This document shows positions 1-7,774 of a stretch of DNA of 64,000 nt, piece by piece. Location: NCBI GenBank assembly GCA_964404165.1, contig CAYOIZ010000006.1:1-64000 (forward strand). Direction: 5' to 3'. The first letter of the stretch is position 1; every line of letters begins with the position of its first letter. Source of the DNA: DASYLJ01 sp964404165 (GTDB lineage Bacteria > Desulfobacterota > Binatia > DP-6). A program made the position numbers and the translations under genes. Under the pieces are notes generated by a model. The model saw nothing but the letters and a program-made list of their open reading frames with translations, made no database searches and was not told the origin of the DNA.

Positions 1-575
1 GCCGCGCGCGCCTTCCGCCGGAGCCCGGCGAGCGCCGCGTCCCACGAGCGGCCGATCGCATCCCGCGTCGCCCGGGCGGCGCGACCGCCGTCCTGCAGCA
101 GCGTGACCGACTCGACCGCCTGCGCAACGGCGCGTGCGGCGTCGAGCGCGACCTGCGCCGCGTGGATGCTCCGCGGGCTCAGGCCTTTCCGCCGTCTCAC
201 CGCCTCGACGAGGCGTGCGATCGCGTCGGCGCCGTCGGTGACCGCGAGGCGGGCGATCGTGCTCGGCGATGGCGCGCCGAACGCCGCGAACGGGTTCTTC
301 AGCGGGTAGCCATCCCCGACGAGCGTCCGTCCGAGCATCTCGACGGCCTCGTTCTGGACGGCGCGAAGCTCTGCCGACGCGAGGCGCGCGGCGGCGAGCG
401 CGGCCTGCGCGGCGTCGACCTCGCGCTGGGCGTCGATGTACGCGCGGTGCGCCGTCTCGAGGCGCCGCACGTTCTCGGCCACCAGACTCGTGTCGACCGT
501 ATCCGCGGCGACGAGCACCGATGCGCCGACCGTCAACCGCTTTCCGGGACGGGCCTTTTTCGTCCGGGCTGCCAT
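1..575 (-). CDS. Hypothetical protein, partial (C-terminus beyond window)
   Basis: The reverse strand is open from an ATG at 575 to the window edge, giving at least 191 residues with no stop. The N-terminus is basic (MAARTKKARPGKR), followed by an Ala/Arg/Glu-rich stretch of about 60 residues typical of an amphipathic helix or coiled coil (AAQAALAAARLASAELRAV), then a motif around GDGYPLKNPFAAFG. There is no signal peptide and I recognise no catalytic motif. The C-terminus is missing, so family and full length are unknown. G/C-ending codons and an unbroken frame support a real gene. The tandem repeat at 746-956 lies just upstream of its start. Function not recognised. Confidence 0.55.
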   Translation of the reverse strand, partial: MAARTKKARPGKRLTVGASVLVAADTVDTSLVAENVRRLETAHRAYIDAQREVDAAQAALAAARLASAELRAVQNEAVEMLGRTLVGDGYPLKNPFAAFGAPSPSTIARLAVTDGADAIARLVEAVRRRKGLSPRSIHAAQVALDAARAVAQAVESVTLLQDGGRAARATRDAIGRSWDAALAGLRRKARA

Positions 576-745
576 CGGTTCTCCGTGCAGGGCGCGATTA
601 GGGTCGCGCGTAGGTACCAAAGGCGGGCCGGTGTCGCCAAGCCACGCGATTCCACGAGCGAACCGCCGACCGCCGGCTCGAAAGACGAGCGGAGAGGAGG
701 AGACCGCTCGCCGCACCGTCCCGGCGGGGTCCGGATCGGTCCCGG

Positions 746-956
746 CGTGCCGCAGCACCGCCATCACGGGGTTCGAAACGGCTCGGAACGTGCGCAGCAC
801 CGTCGTTACAGGGTCCGCAACGGCTCGGAACGTGTGCAGCACCGCCCTTGCAGGGTCCGCAACGGCTCGGAACGTGCGCAGCACCGCCCTTGCAGGGTCC
901 GCAACGTCGCCGGACACGCGCGGCATCACGCTCACGCGGTCCGAACGCGGTCCGGA
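746..956. repeat. 42-bp tandem repeat array, about 5 units
   Basis: Units start near 746, 789, 831 and 873, with a degraded unit from 915. Units 2-4 are 42 bp and nearly identical; unit 1 is 43 bp. The shared core reads GCAGCACCG...GGGTCCGCAACG with GGCTCGGAACG at the unit joint. The period is a multiple of three, so a 14-residue repeat would be encoded in any open frame, but no translation looks like a real protein. It lies between the divergently oriented partial gene (start at 575) and brnT. Confidence 0.75.
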
Positions 957-1126
957 GCGCGACGCACCGCCGTCGCGCGATCCGAAGCGAGAGTCCGGCC
1001 GGCTGTCCTGGGACCTTGCCGTAGGGGTTCGCGAACTTGTTTGAGAATTTCGGCGCCACGCCCGGCCGACCACAGTCCGGGCGCGCAGCGGTTGGGATGC
1101 GCGGGCTCCACGGGAGCTTGAGCCCC

Positions 1127-1143
1127 ATACGGACACCCCGTAT
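1127..1143. promoter_or_regulatory. Palindrome upstream of brnT, likely operator
   Basis: A perfect inverted repeat ATACGG-N5-CCGTAT ends 11 bp before the GTG start of the toxin gene and is directly followed by the ribosome binding site AGAGGAA (1144-1150). Autoregulation by the antitoxin, or by the toxin-antitoxin complex, is the rule for BrnT-type and HigA-type modules, so this is the natural binding site. The assignment is inferred from position and symmetry. Confidence 0.5.
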
Positions 1144-1154
1144 AGAGGAAGTCC

Positions 1155-1433
1155 GTGTTCGAGTGGGACGAAGCGAAGCGGGAAGCCAACTTCGTAAAGC
1201 ACGGTGTCGACTTCGCGGATGCCTTGGAAGTGTTTTCCGACCCGCTGCGAATGGAACGGATAGACAGGCGACGTGAGTACGATGAGGAGCGACATCAGGT
1301 GATCGGTTGTGTGAGCGACCAGGTGGTGTTCGTGGTGTACACGCTTCGCGGCCGCACGCGCCGCATGATCTCCGCACGGAGGGCCAGCAGAAATGAGCGG
1401 CAAGCGTATCTCGAAGGTCGTCCTCGGCGCTGA
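1155..1433 (+). CDS. brnT: BrnT family toxin
   Basis: This 92-residue protein is a type II toxin of the BrnT family, RelE-fold ribonucleases that cut RNA and arrest growth until neutralised by the partner antitoxin. The family signature is present end to end: FEWDEAKREANFVKHGVDF at the N-terminus, a central VVYTLRG strand, and C-terminal RMISARRASRNERQAY with the conserved basic and Tyr residues. Length matches the family. The GTG start follows AGAGGAA at 5 bp spacing. The downstream HTH gene overlaps the toxin end by 41 bp, which indicates translational coupling. The partner is not the usual BrnA but an XRE-type HTH protein. Confidence 0.9.
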   Translation: MFEWDEAKREANFVKHGVDFADALEVFSDPLRMERIDRRREYDEERHQVIGCVSDQVVFVVYTLRGRTRRMISARRASRNERQAYLEGRPRR

Positions 1434-1809
1434 CGGCAAGGCGCGCCGGCGAATCGCCAGTGGGCGCTCGGTACCCGTGAAGGGGCGAACCGACTGGAAG
1501 CGCGTTGCGGCGATGAAAGAAGCGGAAGTCGTTGCCCGCGCGCGCCGCGACAAGGACGCGCAGCCGGTGGCCCGTGGACGCCTGGCAGATTTCAAGCGCG
1601 TGACCCTGACGCCCGATGAGGTCAGAGCGATCCGGCAAAGGAGCGGCCTGTCACAGACGGCCTTCGCAGCGGCCTACGGACTCAACCCCCGAACCATTCA
1701 GGACTGGGAACAGGGGCGAACCCAGCCCGATGGGCCGGCGCGCGCCTACCTGCTCGTGATCGATCGCGAGCCCCGCGCCGTCGCGCGCGCGCTCGCCGCC
1801 GCGAGTTGA
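1393..1809 (+). CDS. XRE/HigA-type helix-turn-helix antitoxin
   Basis: This 138-residue protein is the likely antitoxin for the overlapping BrnT gene. Residues 1-70 are basic and probably flexible, the part expected to wrap the toxin. Residues 72-115 form an XRE-type helix-turn-helix (LTPDEVRAIRQRSGLSQTAF, then LNPRTIQDWEQG), close to the YiaG/HigA class used by antitoxins that repress their own operon. Classical BrnA antitoxins are ribbon-helix-helix proteins, so this is a variant pairing. The ATG at 1393 lies inside the toxin gene, so coupled translation is expected. The palindrome at 1127-1143 is the obvious operator. The role is inferred from domain and context. Confidence 0.85.
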   Translation: MSGKRISKVVLGADGKARRRIASGRSVPVKGRTDWKRVAAMKEAEVVARARRDKDAQPVARGRLADFKRVTLTPDEVRAIRQRSGLSQTAFAAAYGLNPRTIQDWEQGRTQPDGPARAYLLVIDREPRAVARALAAAS

Positions 1810-1978
1810 TACGGGGCTGGCGGTTCAGGGCGCGCCGTTGACCGTGCGAACCGGGAAGTGCGTGTCGTCGTCGTAGCCTGAACGCCGATAGCTTTGGAAC
1901 GTCGTTCCTGTATCCGCCGACACAGCAAGGGCTTGCCGATCGACGTCGGGTGCGGTCCAAGGCGAGCGGGGGTCTGCC

Positions 1979-2926
1979 ATGAACACCCACATCGTCGTCG
2001 GCGTCGTCCTGCTGCTCTCCACCACGGCGTTCGCGGACGACGTGCTCCACTTCGACACCGCTCCCGGCACGCGGCAGGGGCGCGTCACGCAACGGTCCTG
2101 TGACGGCTCGTGCACCTTCTCGGTCCGCGTCTGCACCGAGGAGGCCCTCGACGAGATCCGACTCCTCCCCGCCCACGTGGAGCTGATACCGCCAGTCCCG
2201 GGGAGCTCCGGGTGCGGAGAGGCGACGGTCGTCACCCTGCGCCCGGGCAGATCGCAGTCGGCCCGGCTCACGTTGCGGGCTCGCGCCACGTCCGGCGTCC
2301 CGCGACGACTCGCCCGCGACCGGCTCACGCTGCGTTGCCTGCCGGAGCGCGCCGAGTCGCACACGTGTCCGACGTTCGTACCGTCGACGACGACCACGAC
2401 CACCAGCACGCTTCCCCCCGACCAGTGCCCGCCGCCTGACGTGCGGTGCTGCCGTGGAGACCAGCTCAGGGCGCTTTTCGGCCCAGCCTGCCTCGAGCTG
2501 CGACGCGATACCGAGACCGATCCGCAGGGGACGATCTGCGAGTTCACGCACAGCGAGATCACCGAGGCATCGTGCGAGGGATCCGGCTGCGGCCCGTCGT
2601 CAGGCTGCTGCCTGGTGAACGGATGTCCCGCGTACGCGGTGTACGGAGCCACTAACACCAACCTGCTCTCCTTCATCTGCGAAGCAGACGGGGGCACGTT
2701 CGTGCGGGGCGAGTGCGATGCGGAGCCCATCCATCCGCTGCGGCCGTGTCGGCCCACGGGCTGCAGTGATCACATCTGCGCGAGTCGCGGGATCACCACG
2801 ACGTGCGACTGGGATCCCGCGTGGGCCTGCCTGCGGGACGCAGTGTGCGAACGGCAGGGGCATGGCGGGTGCGGGTGGACGGTGCTGCCGGGGTCGCCGC
2901 CGTGTGCGGCGGCGGAGGGGTATTGA
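1979..2926 (+). CDS. Secreted eight-cysteine-cluster protein with Thr-rich linker
   Basis: This 315-residue exported protein starts with a signal peptide (MNTHIVVGVVLLLSTTAFA), followed by a roughly 110-residue beta-rich domain with two disulfide-type cysteines, a Thr/Ser-rich linker near residues 135-144 (TTTTTTSTLPP) and a Cys-rich half. The last 65 residues carry eight cysteines in the order and spacing of the eight-cysteine-cluster domain found in secreted deltaproteobacterial proteins (RPCRPTGCSDHIC, WDPAWACLRDAVC, GGCGWT). Its role is unknown; surface or periplasmic structural or binding functions are likely. A GGGGG run 6 bp before the ATG can serve as RBS. The linker recurs in the protein at 63527-63988. 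Confidence 0.8.
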   Translation: MNTHIVVGVVLLLSTTAFADDVLHFDTAPGTRQGRVTQRSCDGSCTFSVRVCTEEALDEIRLLPAHVELIPPVPGSSGCGEATVVTLRPGRSQSARLTLRARATSGVPRRLARDRLTLRCLPERAESHTCPTFVPSTTTTTTSTLPPDQCPPPDVRCCRGDQLRALFGPACLELRRDTETDPQGTICEFTHSEITEASCEGSGCGPSSGCCLVNGCPAYAVYGATNTNLLSFICEADGGTFVRGECDAEPIHPLRPCRPTGCSDHICASRGITTTCDWDPAWACLRDAVCERQGHGGCGWTVLPGSPPCAAAEGY

Positions 2927-3069
2927 GGTGTGGGTGGGTTTTGCGAATTTGAGGGATGGCTGCGTCAAAACCTGGAGATTTTCGTCACGCACGACCTCGC
3001 TGAAGCCGCAAGCACGAGAACGAGCTTTCGACAGAGGGAGTCGTGTTGCGATAGGCGGGCTCGAGATAG

Positions 3070-3450
3070 CAGCGGCACAATAGAGCAGTTCGGGAGCGCG
3101 CGGCTCCGCGAAGCATCCTCTCCGAAACGCACCGCCGTCGCATCGAGATCGGGTTCGGCCTCTGGATCGACAACGGTGTCCCTCGTGACTGGGACGCGGA
3201 GCAGCCCTGGCGGAACTACTTCACGCCGTCGGGATTCAAAGTTGCACTGAAGGCCACCCTGCGCGCGACGGATGGCTACGTCTTGATCTACTCCGAGGCA
3301 CCGAGGTCCTTCCCTCGAGCAAGCCCGCCGGAGCACTTGGACGCCATGACCCGCGCCCGGCAGGCAGTCGCGGCCGGCCCACGAGTGCCGCTGCACGCTT
3401 TACGCGTTGGAGGTAATGCCCTATTCGTGACCACGGTAGCGGCATCGGAG
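3070..3450 (+). pseudogene. Remnant of an unidentified protein gene (internal part)
   Basis: Frame 1 opens just after a TAG at 3067-3069 and reads protein-like sequence without a start codon: ILSETHRRRIEIGFGLWIDN, then WDAEQPWRNYFTPSGF, then TDGYVLIYSEAPR. The balance of aromatic and charged residues is unlike shadow frames in this GC-rich DNA. After about 3420 it loses this character while the frame stays open to 3735. The best reading is the end of a gene that has lost its 5' part. I do not recognise the family. Confidence 0.4.
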
Positions 3451-3594
3451 GGGAAGATGACGGATAGTGGTGGGTTCGTGCGCGAAGCGGTGATCTCCTC
3501 GATCTGTGCACTCACCCGCGCCGCGCCACTCCTTCCGCTCGACCGCCTGGCGCTCAGGGTTCGCACGCCGGACCTCGGACGACGCGATCGCACC

Positions 3595-3740
3595 ATCCGC
3601 TGGCGGGGCGAAATCGGCTCCTCGTCAGCTGGGCGAACTCGGCAGAGCGGGGCACGATCGACGCCCACCGCGTCGACGAGGACTTCGAGCCGCCCGCCGG
3701 ACAGAAGAAGCTCGAACTGCTCGCGCGTCCGTTGACCTGA
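3595..3740 (+). pseudogene. C-terminal remnant of a gene upstream of asnB
   Basis: Frame 3 reads LAGRNRLLVSWANSAERG, then a Glu/Asp-rich tail ending KKLELLARPLT and a TGA at 3738-3740, 13 bp before the asnB ATG. This is the spacing of an operon neighbour, but no start or N-terminal domain can be found upstream in this frame. It may continue, after a frameshift, the decayed sequence before it. Family unknown. Confidence 0.35.
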
Positions 3741-3753
3741 GGACGAGCCGAGG

Positions 3754-5748
3754 ATGTGCGGCTTCGCCGGGATACTCGAACCGACCACTTCGACGCCGCT
3801 GCTGGAGACGGCCAGCCGCATGGCGGCAACGCTGGCGCATCGGGGTCCCGACGACCACGACACGTGGGCCGACGTCGAACAGGGGATCGCGCTCGGTTTC
3901 CGGCGACTCTCCGTGATCGATCTCTCCCCCGCCGGGCGACAGCCAATGGTGTCGGCCAGCGGGCGCTTCGTCATCGCCTTCAATGGCGAGGTGTACAACG
4001 CCCCCTTGCTACGCCGCGATCTCGAAGCGGCTGGCACTGCGCCCACCTTCAGAGGCCATTCGGACACCGAGACCATGCTGGCTGGGATCGAAGCGTGGGG
4101 ACTCGAGGAAGCCGTCCGACGCTTCATCGGCATGTTCGCCTTCGCGCTGTGGGATCACGCGCGACGCGAGCTGTCGCTGGTGCGTGATCGCTTCGGGGTG
4201 AAGCCGTTGTGCTATCAGCACACGCCGCAGGGAATCGCATTCGCATCGGAGCTTCGCGCACTGCGCGTGCACCCTCGCTTCGATCCGACCCTCGACCGGG
4301 GGGCGATGGCCCTCTTCCTCCGCCTCGGCTACATCCCCGCGCCCCACACCATCTACGCGGCGGCGCGGAAGGTCGAGCCGGCGACGATCATGACGATTCC
4401 GGCAGACCGTCCATCCGAGGCACGGACGTCGCGATACTGGTCGGTCGGCGACCTCATCGACCGCGGCAACGCCGATCCACTGCAGCTATCCGACGAGCAA
4501 CTCCTGGCGCGGGTCGAGGATCTTCTCGACGACGCCGTCGGGTTGCGCATGGCTGCCGACGTTCCGCTCGGAGTGTTCCTGTCGGGCGGCGTCGATTCGT
4601 CGCTCGTCGCCGCGTTGGCGCAGCGTCGGAGCACACGCCCGGTCCGCACCTTCTCGATCGGATTCGAAGACCCACGTCTCGACGAGAGCGGTCACGCCCG
4701 AGCGGTGTCCGACCATCTCGGCACCCAGCACACCGCGTTCGCGGTGAGCGAGGCGGACGCGTTGGCGGTTGTTCACGAGCTGCCCGAGATATACGACGAG
4801 CCCTTCGCCGACTCATCGCAGATTCCGACGTACCTGGTGTCGAGGCTCGCCCGAGCCGAGGTGACGGTTGCGCTGACGGGAGACGGCGGCGACGAGATGT
4901 TCGCCGGTTACGATCGCTACCGATGGATCGGTCGCGTCGCGAAGGCGTTGGCACCGGTTCCGGGAAGTGTGCGGCGCGGCTTCGCCCAGGCGATTCGTGG
5001 CATGGACGTCCTCCGCCTCGAGCGTTGGCATGCCACCATCAGTGATGCGCTGCCGCGCGGCATGCGCATGCACAACCTCGCCGGAAAGCTCGCGAAGGTC
5101 GCATCACTGGCCGAATCACCGACGGCAGGCGCGATGTACTTCGGCCTGATGTCGCACACCTCCGAGCCGACCGCATTGCTCCCCGGTGCTGCGGAACCCG
5201 GAACGATCTTCACCGACACGTCGGCCTGGCCGAAGTCGGCAAGCGTCGCCGACCAGGCGATCTTCCTCGACTTGATGTCCTACCTCCCGGACGACCTGCT
5301 GGTGAAGGTCGACCGTGCGAGCATGGCCGTGGGACTCGAGGCTCGGGAGCCACTGCTCGACCATCGATTGTTCGAGCTGTCATCCCGCGTGCCCATGTCT
5401 CAACGCATTCGGGGGACGGAGGGAAAGTGGCCGCTGCGCGCGATCCTCCAGCGCCACGTTCCGCGCAACCTGGTGGATCGCCCGAAGATGGGCTTCGGCG
5501 TGCCCCTCAACGCCTGGCTACTCGGCCCGCTCCGATCCCTAGCCGACTCGCACCTCGAGCGAACCGACACCGATCGACGTGTCTGGCGAGAGTTGCAGGC
5601 TGGACGCAGCGAGGTTGCCGGACTCACGTGGAACCTCCTGGTCCTGCGAATGTGGCTGGCTCGTCACGCGCCGTCCGAGTCGCCGTTCGCCGTAGCATCG
5701 CCGGTTCGGTCCGCCGAGGCACTCCCGCAGGAAGCGCCCCGACCATGA
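3754..5748 (+). CDS. asnB: Asparagine synthase (glutamine-hydrolysing), AsnB-like
   Basis: The 664-residue enzyme has the full AsnB layout. An N-terminal class-II glutaminase domain follows a processed-type N-terminus (Met-Cys2-GFAGI; Cys2 is the nucleophile). A C-terminal ATP-pyrophosphatase synthetase domain has the PP-loop LSGGVDSS at residues 276-283 and a GDGGDEMFAGYDRY motif. Length is normal. In housekeeping use it makes asparagine from aspartate. AsnB-like enzymes in polysaccharide loci can instead amidate uronic acids, and here the gene sits at the edge of an exopolysaccharide cluster, coupled (4-bp ATGA overlap) to a methyltransferase. Either role is possible. Confidence 0.9.
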   Translation: MCGFAGILEPTTSTPLLETASRMAATLAHRGPDDHDTWADVEQGIALGFRRLSVIDLSPAGRQPMVSASGRFVIAFNGEVYNAPLLRRDLEAAGTAPTFRGHSDTETMLAGIEAWGLEEAVRRFIGMFAFALWDHARRELSLVRDRFGVKPLCYQHTPQGIAFASELRALRVHPRFDPTLDRGAMALFLRLGYIPAPHTIYAAARKVEPATIMTIPADRPSEARTSRYWSVGDLIDRGNADPLQLSDEQLLARVEDLLDDAVGLRMAADVPLGVFLSGGVDSSLVAALAQRRSTRPVRTFSIGFEDPRLDESGHARAVSDHLGTQHTAFAVSEADALAVVHELPEIYDEPFADSSQIPTYLVSRLARAEVTVALTGDGGDEMFAGYDRYRWIGRVAKALAPVPGSVRRGFAQAIRGMDVLRLERWHATISDALPRGMRMHNLAGKLAKVASLAESPTAGAMYFGLMSHTSEPTALLPGAAEPGTIFTDTSAWPKSASVADQAIFLDLMSYLPDDLLVKVDRASMAVGLEAREPLLDHRLFELSSRVPMSQRIRGTEGKWPLRAILQRHVPRNLVDRPKMGFGVPLNAWLLGPLRSLADSHLERTDTDRRVWRELQAGRSEVAGLTWNLLVLRMWLARHAPSESPFAVASPVRSAEALPQEAPRP

Positions 5749-6581
5749 CGGCACCGAACATCGACACGGAAACCGTCAGGGGCTTCGGGGAAGAATGGTC
5801 GACGTTCGACCAGCGCGGAGCCGGCGCTGGTGAGCTCGAACGACTTTTCGGGGAGTATTTCTCGCTGTTCCCGTGGGACAGCCTGCCGAAGGACGCCGTC
5901 GGCTTCGACCTTGGATGCGGCAGTGGGCGGTGGGCACGCTTCGTGGCCCCTCGAGTCGGACGGCTCCACTGCATCGACGCCAGCGAGGAGGCCCTGGGGA
6001 TAGCGACTCGCAACCTGAGGTCGCTCTCGAACTGCACATTTCATCACGCCAGCGTCGACGCCATTCCGCTGCCGGACGAGAGCATGGATTTCGGTTACTC
6101 GCTGGGCGTCCTGCATCACGTGCCGGACACAGCCGCCGGATTGGCCGCCTGCGTGCGAAAGCTGCGCCCCGGGGCGCCATTTCTCGTCTACCTCTACTAC
6201 GCGCTCGACAATCGCCCGTTGGCGTATCGGCTGCTGTGGCGACTGAGCGATCGTGTTCGGCGTCATGTGTCGCGGCTACCGCACGGAGAGAAGCTCCTCT
6301 TCGCCCGTGCCGTGGCAGCGGCAGCCTACTTCCCGGCCGCCCGAACGGCGCGCGTGCTCGAGAAGCTCGGCGTGCCGGTCGAGGGGCTGCCGCTCGCGTA
6401 CTATCGGCGCCGCAGCTTCTACACGATGCAGACGGATGCGTACGATCGGTTCGGTACGCGCCTCGAGCAGCGATTCACCCGCGGGGAGATCGAAGGGTTG
6501 ATGTGCGCCGCCGGGCTGAGCGCGATCGAGTTTCGAAATGCATCACCTTACTGGTGCGCGATCGGCAGACGCCGGGCATAG
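5745..6581 (+). CDS. Class I SAM-dependent methyltransferase
   Basis: This 278-residue protein has a Rossmann methyltransferase core. Motif I is FDLGCGSGRWARF (from about residue 54), an acidic residue follows in CIDASEEAL, and the family loop GVLHHVPD is present. Its start overlaps the asnB stop as ATGA, so the two are cotranslated. The C-terminal 120 residues (LAYYRRRSFYTMQTDAYDRF) are an extension seen in methyltransferases of sugar and natural-product clusters. The substrate is unknown; a sugar or a small acid in the adjacent polysaccharide pathway is plausible. It ends 26 bp from the end of the convergent glycosyltransferase gene. The longer open frame upstream of 5745 lies inside asnB and is ignored. 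Confidence 0.85.
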   Translation: MTAPNIDTETVRGFGEEWSTFDQRGAGAGELERLFGEYFSLFPWDSLPKDAVGFDLGCGSGRWARFVAPRVGRLHCIDASEEALGIATRNLRSLSNCTFHHASVDAIPLPDESMDFGYSLGVLHHVPDTAAGLAACVRKLRPGAPFLVYLYYALDNRPLAYRLLWRLSDRVRRHVSRLPHGEKLLFARAVAAAAYFPAARTARVLEKLGVPVEGLPLAYYRRRSFYTMQTDAYDRFGTRLEQRFTRGEIEGLMCAAGLSAIEFRNASPYWCAIGRRRA

Positions 6582-6607
6582 TCGCGCGAGCCGACTTGTG
6601 GGCGGGT

Positions 6608-7744
6608 TCAGTATCTTTGGACAGGCTCGCCGGTCTCGTACCGCTCCGCGGCGGCCCCGTCCAAGACGTCTGAGTAGAGGTCCAGATGCTCTCGCACCGA
6701 CGGCTCCAGCAGGAATCTCTCAGACAGGCGGCGAGATTCCCGCGAGAGTTCCTCAAGGGCTGTGTCGTCTTCCATGAGGTGGAGGATTCGCTCGACGATG
6801 GGCCCCGGACGATCAAACGGCACCAAAAACCCGCTTTTACCTTCGATAACGACTTCGCTAACGCCGCCGACGTCCGTCGCGATGACTGGGAGACCGGAGC
6901 GGGCCGCCTCGAGCAGAGAAATAGGCAGTCCCTCGAAGCTGGAGGTATTCAAGAGTACGTCGGACTCAGCCATGAGGTCAGCAATGTCGGAGCGGGCACC
7001 GAGCAACCGGACAACCTTGCCGAGATTGCGCTCAGCGATTAGTCGCTCAAGATGGTTCCGCTCCGCGCCGTCACCCGCGATTCGGAACTCGGGGATCGTT
7101 GCAGGCGGCAGCCTCTCCCGCAGCATATGGGCGACTTCGATGACGGTTGGGTAGTGCTTTTGCCTGCGGAGATTTCCGACGCACAGTATCTTCAGCTTGC
7201 GTGCCTTCCGCCGAACCCCTGGAAACTTAATGCGATCGGGGTGGATCCCGTTGTAGATACGACGACAAACTTTGGATGTGACGCTGGCGAGAAACTCCTC
7301 GGACGGCCCACAAATGGCGATGTACCGATCGACCAGCCGGTCAAAGAGCCAGAAGAAACGCACGTCAAACACGGCCACTGAGTTATGATAGCTGAATACT
7401 GTGGGAATCGGCCGAGGCAGCAGGGCACGCGACAACATCGCTCGGCCGAGATGAATGTGAAGCAGCTCTGCCTGGAATTGGCGGATAGTCTTCTGAAGAG
7501 AGAATGCGCCAAAGACCGGATTCTTACGCGACGCATGACCGATCTCAAAGCTCGCGACACCGCCGCCACGCAGTTCAGCGATGAAGTTGCGCTCGAAGGC
7601 GACGCTGCTCCCAAGGTCAGCGGCGCCTGACAGGTAGGCGACCGCCTGAGGGTGCCCCGATCGCTCCATCTCAATAGCCAAGTCCTTGACGAAGACCTCG
7701 GCGCCGCCGCTCGCACACGCGGCGATGACGTGCAGGATCCTCAC
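6608..7744 (-). CDS. Glycosyltransferase family 4
   Basis: This cytoplasmic, retaining GT-B glycosyltransferase (378 residues) is the last gene of the reverse-strand polysaccharide series. The N-terminal domain begins ILHVIAACASGGAEVFV, typical of GT4. The C-terminal nucleotide-sugar domain has KILCVGNLRRQKHY and the EX7E region VLLNTSSFEGLPISLLEAA followed by GLPVIATDVGG. The start is GTG 7744 because an AGGAGG lies 4-5 bp upstream; GTG 7759 would place that site inside the gene. Donor and acceptor sugars cannot be read from the sequence. Composition is less GC-rich than genes beyond 13 kb. Confidence 0.9.
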   Translation of the reverse strand: MRILHVIAACASGGAEVFVKDLAIEMERSGHPQAVAYLSGAADLGSSVAFERNFIAELRGGGVASFEIGHASRKNPVFGAFSLQKTIRQFQAELLHIHLGRAMLSRALLPRPIPTVFSYHNSVAVFDVRFFWLFDRLVDRYIAICGPSEEFLASVTSKVCRRIYNGIHPDRIKFPGVRRKARKLKILCVGNLRRQKHYPTVIEVAHMLRERLPPATIPEFRIAGDGAERNHLERLIAERNLGKVVRLLGARSDIADLMAESDVLLNTSSFEGLPISLLEAARSGLPVIATDVGGVSEVVIEGKSGFLVPFDRPGPIVERILHLMEDDTALEELSRESRRLSERFLLEPSVREHLDLYSDVLDGAAAERYETGEPVQRY

Positions 7745-7774
7745 CGAACCTCCTCGCACGGCTCTCTACGGCCC

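Larger units (their letters stand above)
576..1154. other. Non-coding stretch holding a tandem repeat
   Basis: Apart from the 42-bp tandem array (746 to about 956) and the small palindrome before brnT, no convincing gene is seen here. Frames on both strands stay open mainly because of the high GC content, and the translations are Arg-rich without protein-like character. Confidence 0.5.
2927..3753. other. Gene-poor stretch with decayed coding fragments
   Basis: There is no intact gene between the eight-cysteine protein and asnB. The first 140 bp are comparatively AT-rich with several stops in every frame. From 3070 two separate coding remnants can be read (listed as pseudogenes). The composition is visibly less GC-rich than the flanks. 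Confidence 0.5.

Noticed and set aside
746..956. Possible CRISPR array
   Set aside because: Units abut directly with no unique spacers and no cas genes are present; it is a tandem repeat.
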